From Brevibacterium album DSM 18261 (GTDB lineage: Bacteria > Actinomycetota > Actinomycetes > Actinomycetales > Brevibacteriaceae), in the NCBI RefSeq assembly GCF_000426445.1, contig NZ_AUFJ01000013.1:163846-227845 (forward strand): DNA of 64,000 bases. The letters run 5' to 3'. Positions 8,717 to 19,618 of the stretch are shown piece after piece. The notes beneath the pieces were generated by a model. It was not told the DNA's origin, did no database searches, and saw nothing but the letters and a program-made list of their open reading frames with translations. The position numbers were made by a program, and so were the translations under genes. Position 1 is the stretch's first letter. Every line of letters starts with the position of its first letter.

Positions 8717-9682
8717 TCAGTGTGGTGAGCCGATCCCAACTCCCGCAGGGGTCTGCTCACCCGCGGTGACGGTCGTGAGCCCCCGTCGCCGCGCCAGGCG
8801 CGCGAGGACGAGCACGACGACCGCGAGCAGCGCGATGGGCACGAGCAGGATGGGTCCGCCGACCCCTGCGGAGCGGTCGAAGCCGGCGTCCATCTCGCCC
8901 GTCACGGAGGCCAGGAGCAGGAGGAACAGGTTGTTGGCCAGATGGACCGCGATGCCCGCCTCGAGCCCGCCGGTGAGATGGGCGAGGAGTGAGAGGCCCA
9001 CTCCGAAGGCGAAGTAGTAGCCGATGAGCCAGGGATCGGCGGCGAAATGGGCGATCGAGAAGAGCACGGCGCTCACCAGCGCGCCGATGACGAGGGAGGC
9101 CGTGCCGCTCCGCACCCAGGAGCCGGCGGCCCGCTGGACGACCCCGCGGAACATGTACTCCTCCGCCGCGGCCTGCAGCGGGGTCGTGAGGACGACGACG
9201 GCGAGGAAGCCGAGGGCCTTCGGATCGAGCGCGAAGTCGCGGTAGGCGGGATCGAGGAGGCTCGAGGCCGCGAAGAGGAGGTAGACCGGTGCCGCCACCG
9301 CCAGGGAGGTCAGGAGCCACGGCATCCGCAGCCCGGGGCCGAGCGAGTGGAACCAGCTCACGCGCAGTCCGCAGAGGAAGCGGTGGAGCAGGAGTGCGAT
9401 GCCGCCGGCCGCGATGAGCGAGAGGTTGGTGGCCAGGAGCAGCAGGGGAGTCATCCGGAGTGCGCCCCCAGGTCCGAGGACCTGTATGCCGGTGACCATG
9501 TCGAGCGTGACCGCGATCATCGAGAAGGCGGTCGAGAGCACGAACACGGACGCGAGGATCAGCACGATGCCGATGGCGCCCTTCCACCACCGGGCGCGCG
9601 GCGTGCGGTAGCTCGAGGACCAGCGCAGACCGGGCGGAGGTGCGAGCGGATCCGGATGGGAGCTGGCGTGCGGACTGTTCAC
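8717..9682 (-). CDS. CPBP family intramembrane metalloprotease
   Basis: A 321-residue, multi-pass membrane protein (about eight hydrophobic segments). It has the CPBP/Abi (type II CAAX-prenyl protease-like) motifs EEYMFRG (Glu174, Glu175, Arg179), an Ala-His in FSIAHFA (His212) and HLANN (His247, Asn250), the expected catalytic set. The GTG at 9682 is preceded seven bases upstream by TAGGCT, a leaderless-type -10; longer upstream readings would overlap the TetR gene. In other bacteria CPBP proteins process prenylated proteins or take part in bacteriocin self-immunity; the role here is open. Confidence 0.85.
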   Translation of the reverse strand: MNSPHASSHPDPLAPPPGLRWSSSYRTPRARWWKGAIGIVLILASVFVLSTAFSMIAVTLDMVTGIQVLGPGGALRMTPLLLLATNLSLIAAGGIALLLHRFLCGLRVSWFHSLGPGLRMPWLLTSLAVAAPVYLLFAASSLLDPAYRDFALDPKALGFLAVVVLTTPLQAAAEEYMFRGVVQRAAGSWVRSGTASLVIGALVSAVLFSIAHFAADPWLIGYYFAFGVGLSLLAHLTGGLEAGIAVHLANNLFLLLLASVTGEMDAGFDRSAGVGGPILLVPIALLAVVVLVLARLARRRGLTTVTAGEQTPAGVGIGSPH

Positions 9683-9689
9683 GCCACTC

Positions 9690-9695
9690 AGCCTA
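9690..9695 (-). promoter_or_regulatory. Leaderless-type -10 box, CPBP gene
   Basis: Minus-strand TAGGCT ends 7 bases before the GTG start codon. It supports the short start of the protease gene. Confidence 0.45.
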
Positions 9696-9773
9696 GGCGC
9701 AGGCACGGACGTGCGGCCCGGTGACCCGGCCGGAGTTCGCAGAAGGTTCGCTGTGTGGGCGCCGTCCGTGCCC

Positions 9774-10583
9774 CTAGCAGTCCTCGTTGCCGACCGCGCG
9801 CCTGCGTGCCACGGTCTGCTCCACTCCGTCCAGGAGCAGTGCAAGGCCGAAGTCGAAGTCGTCCTCCCAGGTGAGGTCGAACGTGTCATCGGACAACTGG
9901 GCCATCTCCGGGAAGCGGCCCGAGGCCATGGCCGCCGACAGTGCCGGAATCTGGTGGCGCCAGAACTCGTCGTCGGTCATGCCGCTGTCCTCGGCAGCGC
10001 TCTGCCACTGGATCTCCTGGCGCAGGGCTCCCATGACATAGGAGTCGACCGCGGAGAGGATGCCCATCTTCTCCTGATCGCTCATGGGCAGCCCGCGCAG
10101 ACCGGCGAGCCTGCGGTCGAGGCCGGTGAGGGCATTGGGCCCCAGGACGGGGCGCATCCAGGTGGCCTGCATCGTCCAGGGATGGGCGAGGTAGAGCCTG
10201 CGCGCGCTCTGGGCGGCCTCCTCGAGCGAGCGGCGCCAGTGCGTGTCCGCGTCTCCGGCGGCCGGGACCGCTGCCGTCTCAGCGGCAGGATGCCCGTCCG
10301 CCGGATCGGCCACGACGGCATCGAGCATGAGGTTGAGCAGCTCGGTCTTCGAGGGCACATAGCGGTACAGCGACATCGTGCCGACGCCCAGCTCCCGCGC
10401 CAGCGCACGCATCGAGAGGGCCTCGAGTCCTTCGCCGTCCGCGAGGACGACGGCCGCCTCGACGATCTGGGCGAGGGTGAGCCGAGGCCTGGGGCCCCTG
10501 TCCGACTCCGGCAGTCCATGCCACAGGAGCTGCAGGCTGGGCGCCAGCGGGTTCTGCTCGCTCACCGGGTTCTGCTCGCTCAC
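9774..10583 (-). CDS. TetR family repressor, probable regulator of the adjacent ABC exporter
   Basis: About 269 residues: an N-terminal helix-turn-helix (residues ~35-75, ending MSLYRYVPSKTELL) and a C-terminal domain of the TetR_C_1 kind (TLAQIVEAA start, WTMQATWMRP, TWEDDFDFGLALLLDGVE). I placed the start at GTG 10583 because AGGAG lies 5 bases upstream; another GTG 13 codons earlier lies inside the operator dyad. The N-terminus contains a short SEQNP duplication. It is divergent from a DrrAB-type exporter, the classic layout for a drug-sensing repressor, and a dyad lies between them. Confidence 0.88.
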   Translation of the reverse strand: MSEQNPVSEQNPLAPSLQLLWHGLPESDRGPRPRLTLAQIVEAAVVLADGEGLEALSMRALARELGVGTMSLYRYVPSKTELLNLMLDAVVADPADGHPAAETAAVPAAGDADTHWRRSLEEAAQSARRLYLAHPWTMQATWMRPVLGPNALTGLDRRLAGLRGLPMSDQEKMGILSAVDSYVMGALRQEIQWQSAAEDSGMTDDEFWRHQIPALSAAMASGRFPEMAQLSDDTFDLTWEDDFDFGLALLLDGVEQTVARRRAVGNEDC

Positions 10584-10605
10584 ATCGGCTCCTGGAGACG
10601 GGAAC

Positions 10606-10635
10606 TTGTCTATTGCGGACACTGTACGCTAAGTT
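10606..10635 (+). promoter_or_regulatory. Promoter of the ABC exporter operon
   Basis: TTGTCT (10606-10611), an 18-base spacer and TAAGTT (10630-10635). The -10 lies inside the dyad at 10619-10650, so repressor binding would block it. Confidence 0.45.
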
Positions 10636-10650
10636 TACTGCGTGCGGTGT
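10619..10650. promoter_or_regulatory. Candidate TetR operator
   Basis: An 11-10-11 dyad: ACACTGTACGC, ten bases, then GCGTGCGGTGT, with 9 of 11 arm positions complementary. It lies between the divergent TetR gene and ABC exporter and overlaps the predicted -10 of the exporter. TetR repressors commonly bind such sites and so regulate both themselves and the pump. Confidence 0.5.
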
Positions 10651-10756
10651 ACCGAGAAGGGTGCGCGGGGACGCGGAGGCGTCCGTGCCGGTGGTGATCC
10701 CACTGCTTCCGGTTCCGGATCGCACCTGAGCTGATGCACGAGGAGAGGGGAACCCG

Positions 10757-11950
10757 ATGAGCGCACACAGCGCACCCGGCACCGAACTTGCGGTCGAGAC
10801 CCACGGCCTGGTCAAACGCTTCGGAGACAACACCGCCGTCGACGGCGTGGACCTCTCCATCGCCCGGGGCGGCATCTACGGCGTCCTGGGCCCCAACGGT
10901 GCGGGCAAGACCACTGTCATCCGCATGCTCGCGACGCTGCTGCGGCCGGACGGCGGGCAGGCCCGCGTGCTCGGCCACGACGTCTTCGCCGAGGCCGGGG
11001 CGATCCGGGAGAGGATCGCCCTCACCGGTCAGTTCGCCTCGCTCGACGAGGACCTCACCGGCATCGAGAACCTCGTGCTGCTGGGGCGGCTGCTGGGCTT
11101 CTCCGGCCGTGCGGCCCGGCGCCGCGGCATGGACCTCATGGAGGCGTTCGGCCTCAGCGAGGCGGCGGGCAGGCAGGTGAAGAAGTACTCGGGCGGTATG
11201 CGGCGCAGGCTCGACATCGCGGGATCGCTGCTGGTCACGCCGGAGCTGATCTTCCTGGACGAGCCGACGACCGGCGTGGATCCGCGCAGCCGCAACCAGG
11301 TGTGGGACATCATCCGGACCCTCGTGGACGGCGGCACGACGGTGCTGCTGACGACCCAGTACCTCGAGGAAGCGGATCAGCTGGCGGACCGGCTCGCCGT
11401 GATCGACCACGGGAAGGTGATCGCCGAGGGCACGCCCGGCCGGCTCAAGGCGCAGGTGGGCTCCGGCGCGCTCAAGGTGAGGGTCGCCGATCCCGCGGAC
11501 CGCGAACGCGCCGCCGGGCTCATGGGCTCCGCACTGGGTGCGGACGTGATCCGCGAGCCGGACGCCGCGGCGCTCACGGCCCGGCTCTCGGAGGGCCAGG
11601 CCGCCGGTCCCGTGCTCGCCGCGCTCGAGGGCGCCGGCGTCGAGGTCGAGACCTTCGCGCTGGGCCAGCCCAGCCTCGACGAGGTGTTCCTCGCCCTCAC
11701 GGGCCGGCCGGCCGAACCGGAGCAGGGCGAGGGCGAAGAGGGCACCGTGCCCGAGGCGGGCTCCGGTGGCACGGGCGCGGCCGGTGCCGCTGCCGGGGCA
11801 GCGGGAGCCGCCGCGGCGGGCGACGCCGGCGCAGATGCGAGGAGCACAGACGAGGACGCAGGCCGGGCGAGGGGAGCCGTGCAGGCTGCCGCAGCCTCGG
11901 CGACGGTGTCCGCCAGGGCGGCGGGCGAGAACGGGGGAGAGGGACGATGA
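10757..11950 (+). CDS. ABC transporter ATP-binding protein, DrrA-like drug exporter
   Basis: A 397-residue ATPase: Walker [10 protein letters not shown]-loop in [15 protein letters not shown], signature [10 protein letters not shown], Walker [13 protein letters not shown], and H-loop replaced by Gln in [11 protein letters not shown], as is usual for DrrA/NodI-type exporters. After the conserved [10 protein letters not shown] end of the family, about 80 residues of Ala/Gly/Glu-rich low-complexity sequence follow, an unusual tail. A divergent TetR gene probably controls it. The stop overlaps the permease start as ATGA. Likely exports a hydrophobic drug or lipid-like molecule. Confidence 0.92.
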   Translation: MSAHSAPGTELAVETHGLVKRFGDNTAVDGVDLSIARGGIYGVLGPNGAGKTTVIRMLATLLRPDGGQARVLGHDVFAEAGAIRERIALTGQFASLDEDLTGIENLVLLGRLLGFSGRAARRRGMDLMEAFGLSEAAGRQVKKYSGGMRRRLDIAGSLLVTPELIFLDEPTTGVDPRSRNQVWDIIRTLVDGGTTVLLTTQYLEEADQLADRLAVIDHGKVIAEGTPGRLKAQVGSGALKVRVADPADRERAAGLMGSALGADVIREPDAAALTARLSEGQAAGPVLAALEGAGVEVETFALGQPSLDEVFLALTGRPAEPEQGEGEEGTVPEAGSGGTGAAGAAAGAAGAAAAGDAGADARSTDEDAGRARGAVQAAAASATVSARAAGENGGEGR

Positions 11951-12816
11951 CCGCACAGACAGCCATGAGGGAGACGGGATCCGCGGGGATCCGCGGCGTG
12001 CTGCTGCCGCGCGAGGAGCGGCCCAGCCCCTCGAACCCCCTGAGCGCCTCGCTCACCTACGGGTGGAGGGCGCTGCTGAAGATCAAGCACATCCCGGAGC
12101 AGCTCTTCGACGTCACGGTCTTCCCGATCATGATGACGGTGATGATGACGTACGTCTTCGGCGGATCGATCGGGGCGGCGGTCTCCGATGCGCAGATGGG
12201 CGGCGATGCCGTGGGCGCCTATGTGCAGTGGCTGATCCCCGGCGTGTTCGCGCAGACGCTGGTGATGATCACGATGTACACGGGGCTGACGCTCAACCGG
12301 GACATCTCCAAGGGCATCTTCGACCGCTTCCGCTCGCTGCCGGTCTGGCGGCCGGCCCAGCTGGTGGGCGCGCTGCTGGGGGACCAGGTGCGGTTCACGC
12401 TCGCGGGCGTGATCATCCTCGTGGTCGGCTTCATCATGGGCTTCCGGCCCGAGGGCGGTGTGACGGGGGTGCTCGCGGCCTTCGTGCTGCTGCTCGTGTT
12501 CAGCTTCTGCCTGTCCTGGGTGTGGACCTCGGTGGCGCTGCTCATGCGCACCGAGCAGGCGGCGATGGGCGTGTCGATGTTCATCCTCATGCCGCTCACC
12601 TTCGTCTCCAACATCTTCGCCCCGACGGAGACGATGCCCGGCCCCATCCGCGCGTTCGCGGAGTTCAACCCGGTCTCCACGGTGGTGGGATGCATCCGCG
12701 AGCTCATGGCGGGGACCTTCGACCTCGGCTCGATCACGATGGTGCTCGTCTACTGCGCAGTGCTCGTCGTGGTCTTCGGTCCGATCTCGATGGTGATCTA
12801 CAACCGCAAGAGCTGA
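11947..12816 (+). CDS. ABC-2 type permease, DrrB-like
   Basis: A 289-residue membrane protein with six hydrophobic segments and the ABC-2 exporter layout (cytoplasmic N-terminus ending [15 protein letters not shown], then paired helices; DRFRSLP in the coupling region; FAPTETMP near the last loop). Start ATG 11947 overlaps the ATPase stop by four bases; longer readings of the frame run through the ATPase gene. Together the two proteins should form a (DrrA)2(DrrB)2 efflux pump. Confidence 0.92.
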   Translation: MTAQTAMRETGSAGIRGVLLPREERPSPSNPLSASLTYGWRALLKIKHIPEQLFDVTVFPIMMTVMMTYVFGGSIGAAVSDAQMGGDAVGAYVQWLIPGVFAQTLVMITMYTGLTLNRDISKGIFDRFRSLPVWRPAQLVGALLGDQVRFTLAGVIILVVGFIMGFRPEGGVTGVLAAFVLLLVFSFCLSWVWTSVALLMRTEQAAMGVSMFILMPLTFVSNIFAPTETMPGPIRAFAEFNPVSTVVGCIRELMAGTFDLGSITMVLVYCAVLVVVFGPISMVIYNRKS

Positions 12817-12846
12817 GGTGCGGGCGGGTGCGGGGTGCGTCCGGTG

Positions 12847-12911
12847 CCGCTGCCGCGGGCGCACCCCTGTTGCCCCGCTGCCGCGGGCGCACCCCTGTTG
12901 CCCCGCTGCCG
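12847..12911. repeat. 28-bp tandem repeat, 2.3 copies
   Basis: Units begin at 12847, 12875 and (partial) 12903, each starting CCGCTGCC and containing GGGCGCACCCCTGTTG. The full units are identical. It lies between the exporter permease and the next gene; no function is evident. Confidence 0.8.
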
Positions 12912-12930
12912 GGTGTGCGACGGTGGACGC

Positions 12931-15309
12931 ATGTCCACACAGACGCCCGAGCCCGGCCAGCGACCCGCCGACAACCGCCTCGGCAGCTCCACCAGCCCCT
13001 ACCTCCTGCAGCACGCGGACAATCCCGTGGACTGGCGGCAGTGGGGGCCGGAGGCCTTCGCCGAGGCCGCCGAGCGCGATGTGCCCGTCATGGTGAGCAT
13101 CGGCTACTCGACGTGCCACTGGTGCCATGTCATGGCCGCGGAGTCGTTTTCCGACCCCGTGATCGGCCGGCGGCTGCGCGAGGCGGTGGTCGCCGTCAAA
13201 GTCGACCGGGAGGAGCTGCCCGGCGTCGACGCCCACTTCATGGACGCGCTGCTCGCGATGCGCGGTCAGGGCGGCTGGCCGCTCACCGTCTTCACCACCC
13301 CGCAGGCCCGCCCCTTCTTCGCGGGGACGTACTTCCCTCCAGAGCCGCGGCAGGGGATGCCCGGCTTCGGTCAGGTCATCGGCGCCGTCTCCCGCACCTG
13401 GAGCGAGCAGCGTGAGCGCGCCGAGGAGATCGCCGATTCCCTGCAGGAGCGTCTCAGCCGTGTGAGCCCTCTTGACGTGGGCCTGCCGGTGGGAGCCGGA
13501 GGTCGGGGCGCGGCTGGTGCGGGGCTCACTCTGCCCGCTGCGCCGCTGCCGGACCCCGACTCCCTCACCGCGGCCGTCGAGTCGCTGCTCTCCGCGGAGG
13601 ACACCGTGCACGGGGGATTCGGCACGGCACCCAAGTTCCCTCCCCTCATGGCCCTCATCCAGCTGCTCCGCCGCCGGGAGAGGTTCGCCGGTGGGGCTGC
13701 GGGCGAGGGCGGCACAGGTGAGGGCGCCGGCGGAGCTGCGAGCGGTGCCGCGGACGAGGCCGATCAGCTCCTCGGCACCGTGCGGAGGGCGTTCGCAGGC
13801 ATGGCTTCGGGCGGTCTGCGCGATCACGTGGGCGGCGGCATCGCGCGGTACAGCGTCGATGCGCGCTGGGACGTGCCGCACTTCGAGAAGATGCTCTACG
13901 ACAATGCCCTCCATCTGCGTGCCGCGGCGGCTTGGCACCGGGCTGAGCGCTCACGTGAGCCCCGCTCCCGCTTCGCCCGGCTGGCCCGCCGCGAGGCATA
14001 CGACACCGCGGCATTCCTCCTCGCCGAGCTCCGGCTCCCGGACGGCACCTTCGCCGCGGCCCTGGACGCGGACTCACTCGACGACCGCGGCGAGCACTCC
14101 GAGGGCGCCTACTATCTGGAGGCCGATCTGCCCGCGGCGCGGTCGCAGGAGGCGGAGGCCGTCGGTGCGGACGCGGGCGGGGCGGACAATGCCGAGGAGC
14201 ACCCGGTCGAGACGTCGGCCAGTGTCGACACCGCGAGTGCACCGGTCGGCGGGGAGAGAGGACCGGTCTCCCCGTTCGTCCTCCTCGAAGCCGTCGAAGC
14301 CGCGGACCCCGCACGCGCGCATCCGGTGGGCGTGCCCGCGATCCGCGACTGGGTGTTCGGGGAGCATACAGCCGGGTCCGCCTCTCGCGACCTCGCCCCG
14401 TGGGAGCGTCCGGCGGCCGAATCCGTCCGCCGGGCACTGGCGGTACGGCGGCAGGAGCGCGCCCGTCCGGGCCGCGACGACAAGGCCGTGAGCGAGTGGA
14501 ACGCCCTCGCCGTGATTGCGCTCGCCGAGGCGGCCGAGGAGTTCGCGGAGCCGGAGTGGGCCTCGGCGGCTGCCCGCGCATGTGCGGCGATCCTCAAGGC
14601 CAACACGGATGACGGCGGCCGTCTGCTGCGGAGCAGCACGCACGGTCTGCACGGACCGGGAGCGGCGAGCCTTGCGGACGTCGCGGGCATGCTCGCGGCC
14701 TGCCTGACGGTGCTGCGGGCGGGAGGTGAGGCAGGGGGTCGGCCTGCTGGCGTCGCCCCCGCTGGTGGGGGACGGCCTGCTGCCGCCCGGGCCGGCGCTG
14801 ACACTGCTGCCGGGGACGCCGCTGCCCGGGATGCTGCTGTGGCTGCCCCTGACGGTTCTGTCGGCGGTGAGGGAGTGGCCGGCGCGGACCTGCAGGCGCA
14901 CGTGGGCCCGCTGCTGCGGCAGGCACTGTCCTTCGTGCAGTCCGCGCGCGCCGAGGACGGTACGCTTCACACGGTGCTGTTCGACTGCGAGGGCGACGGG
15001 ATCGTGCCCGCCCGCGGCTCCGACCCGCTCGACGGCTCACAGCCCTCGGGGCGTTCGGCGCTGACGGAGGCGCTGCGACTGGTGCTCGTCGCCGAGGCGG
15101 ACCTCGGCCTGGAAGAGGGAGCTTCAGCCGGGGGTGATTCGGGCCAGGGCGCTCTTGACGGCGGCGGGCTCACGGCCGAGGAGCTCGCACGCCTGCGGCG
15201 GCTGCTCGTGTTCTCCGCGGCTCAGGCGATGGCGCAGGCTGCGCGTTCGGCGGCGTGGATGCTCGCCGAGGCGGAGCTGCTCGTCGCCGAACAGCGCAAC
15301 CCGGACTGA
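12931..15309 (+). CDS. YyaL/DUF255 thioredoxin-domain protein (spermatogenesis-associated protein 20 family)
   Basis: A 792-residue protein. The N-terminal thioredoxin-like DUF255 domain opens with the family's [17 protein letters not shown] and holds a CxxC pair, Cys62 and Cys65 in STCHWCHVM; an (alpha/alpha)6-barrel-like region follows with [14 protein letters not shown] and [12 protein letters not shown] blocks. The biochemical role of the family is not established; a redox or sugar-epimerase-like function has been suggested from fold. Several Ala/Gly-rich insertions (for example after residue ~255 and ~600) make it longer than the usual 650-700 residues. The ATG at 12931 matches the family start; it is not in an operon with the pump. 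Confidence 0.88.
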   Translation: MSTQTPEPGQRPADNRLGSSTSPYLLQHADNPVDWRQWGPEAFAEAAERDVPVMVSIGYSTCHWCHVMAAESFSDPVIGRRLREAVVAVKVDREELPGVDAHFMDALLAMRGQGGWPLTVFTTPQARPFFAGTYFPPEPRQGMPGFGQVIGAVSRTWSEQRERAEEIADSLQERLSRVSPLDVGLPVGAGGRGAAGAGLTLPAAPLPDPDSLTAAVESLLSAEDTVHGGFGTAPKFPPLMALIQLLRRRERFAGGAAGEGGTGEGAGGAASGAADEADQLLGTVRRAFAGMASGGLRDHVGGGIARYSVDARWDVPHFEKMLYDNALHLRAAAAWHRAERSREPRSRFARLARREAYDTAAFLLAELRLPDGTFAAALDADSLDDRGEHSEGAYYLEADLPAARSQEAEAVGADAGGADNAEEHPVETSASVDTASAPVGGERGPVSPFVLLEAVEAADPARAHPVGVPAIRDWVFGEHTAGSASRDLAPWERPAAESVRRALAVRRQERARPGRDDKAVSEWNALAVIALAEAAEEFAEPEWASAAARACAAILKANTDDGGRLLRSSTHGLHGPGAASLADVAGMLAACLTVLRAGGEAGGRPAGVAPAGGGRPAAARAGADTAAGDAAARDAAVAAPDGSVGGEGVAGADLQAHVGPLLRQALSFVQSARAEDGTLHTVLFDCEGDGIVPARGSDPLDGSQPSGRSALTEALRLVLVAEADLGLEEGASAGGDSGQGALDGGGLTAEELARLRRLLVFSAAQAMAQAARSAAWMLAEAELLVAEQRNPD

Positions 15310-15350
15310 ACCCCAACTCACCACCCACCCAACTCACCCACCCGCCCACC

Positions 15351-15405
15351 GAGTGAGCGGTTTCCGTCGGTTTGCGACGCTCAGACCGACAGGAACCGCT
15401 CACCC
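15351..15405. repeat. Inverted repeat, family A copy 2
   Basis: Arms 15351-15374 and 15382-15405 with four mismatches; contains GAGTGAGCGG and the complement of GTCGGT. Nearly the same core as the copies at 4273 and 32438. Lies between the DUF255 gene and thioredoxin. Confidence 0.78.
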
Positions 15406-15529
15406 GATGGATCAGGGACGGTTGCCGGTTCCGGCGGGGCCGCCGGCCGATGCTGCAGCAGGCAGGAGAGCGGAGGCCTCGGTCACGGGAATCCCACGGG
15501 ACGGTGTGCGCGCACGGAGGGTTCTCGCG

Positions 15530-15535
15530 TAGCGT
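15530..15535 (+). promoter_or_regulatory. Leaderless-type -10 box, thioredoxin
   Basis: TAGCGT ends 6 bases before the ATG; no Shine-Dalgarno is present. Confidence 0.45.
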
Positions 15536-15541
15536 GGCCGC

Positions 15542-15988
15542 ATGGCTACTACGACCATCACCACTGACAACCTGCAGTCGACGATCCAGGACAACGACAT
15601 CGTCGTCCTGGACTTCTGGGCGGAGTGGTGCGGTCCCTGCCGCAGCTTCGCCCCGGTCTTCGAGGCGGCCTCGGAGACCCACGACGACATCGTGTTCGGC
15701 AAGATCGACACGGAGGACCAGCAGCAGCTCGCCGGTGCCTTCGGCATCTCCTCGATCCCCACCCTCATGGTCTTCCGTGAGGGCGTGGGCGTGTTCCAGC
15801 AGGCGGGGGCGCTCGCGGCACCGCAGCTCGAAGAGCTCATCTCCGGCGTGCGCGGCCTCGACATGGAGGACGTGCACAAGCAGGTCGAGGAGCAGAAGAA
15901 GCAGATGGCGCAGGAGCAGGAGCGTCAGCAGTCCGGCACGGCCGGCGAGCCCGGTTCGACTCCCGGCACCTCGCCCGCGGACATCTGA
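15542..15988 (+). CDS. Thioredoxin family protein
   Basis: A 148-residue thioredoxin fold with the classical active site WCGPC (Cys30, Cys33), the DFWAEW strand before it and the cis-Pro in SIPTLMVF. After the fold (about residue 105) comes a Gln/Glu/Lys-rich helix, probably a coiled coil, and a Ser/Gly/Pro tail, so it is longer than TrxA (~107 residues). No signal peptide, so a cytoplasmic disulfide reductase. It follows a DUF255 gene, itself a thioredoxin-like protein, but has its own leaderless-type promoter. Confidence 0.92.
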   Translation: MATTTITTDNLQSTIQDNDIVVLDFWAEWCGPCRSFAPVFEAASETHDDIVFGKIDTEDQQQLAGAFGISSIPTLMVFREGVGVFQQAGALAAPQLEELISGVRGLDMEDVHKQVEEQKKQMAQEQERQQSGTAGEPGSTPGTSPADI

Positions 15989-16147
15989 GCAGCTGACCCG
16001 CACCGGAATTCCGGCCACAGCGTTCAGCGCCGGGGCTTCACCTCACCTCCGACACTGTGCCTCCGGGGCCCACCTGAACTGCGGGTATGCGCCCGACTGC
16101 CGGATCCGCACTGAGCCTCCGCGATCACACCTCACCTCCGGGTGCGC

Positions 16148-16201
16148 GCACTGATTCTCCGGACCGACATGCTGCAGCGTGTCGATCCGGAGAATCAGTG
16201 C
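16148..16201. repeat. 54-bp near-perfect palindrome
   Basis: Arms of 27 bases with one wobble and one mismatch and no loop; the centre is GCTGCAGC and the outer arm begins GCACTGATTCTCCGGA. It sits in the 340-base gap between convergent thioredoxin and M18 genes, where it could end both transcripts. The gap also holds a direct repeat CACCTCACCTCCG and no gene. Confidence 0.8.
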
Positions 16202-16328
16202 TTGGGGCTCGGTGCGCAGATCCGGCGCGCACAGGGACGCCGTGCGGCGGGACGGACCCACCGCCGCGGGCCGTTCACCTCGGCCGCCTCGACCGCGCGC
16301 CCACACCGCTCACCCAGCGGCCGCGCTC

Positions 16329-17801
16329 TCACCCGCGGAGGAACGCCTCCACGGCGTCGCGGAGAGCAGTGAGATCAGCCGTCGCGCACATCTCGCGCGC
16401 CGAATGCATGGACCACAGGGCCAGACCCACATCCACCGTGGTCATCCCGAGACGCGTCGCGGTGAGCGGTCCGATCGTCGAGCCGCACGGCACCGTGTTG
16501 TTCGAGACGAACTCCTGGCTCCGCACCCCCGCATCCGCGCAGGCGCGCGCCCACACCGCCGCCCCCACCGCATCCGTGGCGTAGCGCTGCTGGGCGTTGA
16601 TCTTCAGCAGGGGACCCGCGCCCAGCCGCGGGCGGGTCACGGGGTCGTGGTGACCGGGGTAGTTGGGGTGCACCGCGTGGCCGGCATCCGAGGACAGGCA
16701 CACCGACCCCGCGAGAGCCCGCAGATGGTCCTCCCGCGACGCACCCAGTGCCAGCGAGATGCGTTCGAGCACATCGGAGAGGAACGGGCCCGAGGCGCCC
16801 GAGCGGGTCTCAGAGCCCACCTCCTCGTGGTCGAAGGCGGCGAGGACGGCGATGGTCTCGAGCTCGGCCGGATCGAGAGCCTCGAGCGCACTCGTACCCG
16901 CCCAGACGGAGGAGAGGTTGTCCAGCCGCGGCGAGGCGAGGAATTCGCTGTGTGTGCCGAACAGCGCAGGCGCCTGCACCGGGAACGTCACCACGTCCGT
17001 GCCGGCGATCTCTCCGGGCTCGACGCCCGCCGATTCCGCCAGCAGCCGGAGGACCAGGGACGACGCCCCGGCCTCGGTCTCGCCGCCGTCGGCCGTGTTC
17101 ACCGACTCCGCCGGTTCGACGGCGAGCATGTCCGCGAGGCCGATGACGGGCTGCGTGTGCCGCTGCCGGTCGAGGGTCAGCCCCTCATTGGCCTTCCGGT
17201 CCAGGTGGATCGCCAGCTGCGGAATCCGGGCGATGGGTCCGGTGCGGGCGAGAACGGTGGAGCCGTCGCGGAGCACGAGGCGCCCGGCGAAGCACAGCTC
17301 CCGGTCCAGCCACGAGTTGAGCAGGGGGCCGCCGTAGACCTCGACGCCGGCCTGCAGCGCGCCCTCGGCGGTGAAGTCCGGATCGGGGCCCAGCTTGAAG
17401 GCGGGCGAGTCCGTGTGCGCACCGAGGACGCGGAACGGCGGCAGCGCCGCGAACCCGGCGGGCGCGGAGTCCGTCTCGGCTGCCTCGGCGGGGTTCGCCG
17501 CCGTGTTCCCGCCGGGTGCCTCGCCCCCGTGCACCGCCTCGCCCCCGCCGGCCGCCTCGGGGAGGACGAAGGCGATGACGGCGCCGTCCCGGACCACGGT
17601 GTACCGGCCGCCCGGTTCCAGCTTCCAGGGCTCCTCCTCGAGGAGTTCGGCGAAGCCGGCGGCGGACAGCCGCTCCCTGACGGCATAGGCGGCGTGATAG
17701 GACGAGGGGGACTCGAGGACGAACTCGGACAGCTCGGCCGCATGCGCGGCTGAGCGCGCGCGGTCGGGACCGGCCGGTGCGTGGACGGAATGCATGCTCA
17801 T
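16329..17801 (-). CDS. M18 family aspartyl aminopeptidase
   Basis: A 490-residue zinc aminopeptidase. The M18 metal-binding and catalytic blocks are all visible: GAHTDSP, SPRLDNLSSVW, FDHEEVGS, SSDAGHAVHPNYP and the C-terminal SMHSAREMC. It removes N-terminal acidic residues from peptides in the cytoplasm, as a dodecameric tetrahedral particle in the family. An Ala/Gly-rich insertion near residues 85-115 lengthens the protein beyond the usual ~430-460. The ATG at 17801 lies six bases after TAGGCT, so the mRNA is probably leaderless. Family members are often called ApeB or PepC-like; I leave the symbol open. Confidence 0.93.
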   Translation of the reverse strand: MSMHSVHAPAGPDRARSAAHAAELSEFVLESPSSYHAAYAVRERLSAAGFAELLEEEPWKLEPGGRYTVVRDGAVIAFVLPEAAGGGEAVHGGEAPGGNTAANPAEAAETDSAPAGFAALPPFRVLGAHTDSPAFKLGPDPDFTAEGALQAGVEVYGGPLLNSWLDRELCFAGRLVLRDGSTVLARTGPIARIPQLAIHLDRKANEGLTLDRQRHTQPVIGLADMLAVEPAESVNTADGGETEAGASSLVLRLLAESAGVEPGEIAGTDVVTFPVQAPALFGTHSEFLASPRLDNLSSVWAGTSALEALDPAELETIAVLAAFDHEEVGSETRSGASGPFLSDVLERISLALGASREDHLRALAGSVCLSSDAGHAVHPNYPGHHDPVTRPRLGAGPLLKINAQQRYATDAVGAAVWARACADAGVRSQEFVSNNTVPCGSTIGPLTATRLGMTTVDVGLALWSMHSAREMCATADLTALRDAVEAFLRG

Positions 17802-17807
17802 GCGCCC

Positions 17808-17813
17808 AGCCTA
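17808..17813 (-). promoter_or_regulatory. Leaderless-type -10 box, M18 aminopeptidase
   Basis: Minus-strand TAGGCT ends 6 bases before the ATG. Confidence 0.45.
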
Positions 17814-17990
17814 CGTGCGGCTGTCCTCGCGCAGCCGGACCTCATCGTGTGCCGATTGCGACGGACCCGCGCCGGACGCGACGGGACCCGCACGACACCG
17901 ACCGGGCTCTCAGCCGGAGCCAAGGGATTCGCAGCGGCGTGTCCTAGGATGTGAGGCGTCCCGCAGCTTCCCACAGTTCGAGGTTCTTCA

Positions 17991-19508
<1,518 letters not shown>

Positions 19509-19509
19509 G

Positions 19510-19594
19510 GTCTCAGTTCGCGCTCATGTCTCACTGCGCATCGTCGGAAGCGATCTCCGGCGACGCACAGCGAGACACGAGAAGGAACTGAGAC
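19510..19594. repeat. Long imperfect inverted repeat
   Basis: Arms of 38 bases around a short loop; left arm starts GTCTCAGTTC, right arm ends GAACTGAGAC. Most mismatches are transitions, as expected for a decayed palindrome. A further TGAGACACGAGCG at 19589-19601 can pair with the left arm instead. It separates the convergent DUF1684 and M13 genes and may be a terminator for both. Confidence 0.65.
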
Positions 19595-19618
19595 ACGAGC
19601 GGAGACTGAGCCCTCAGC

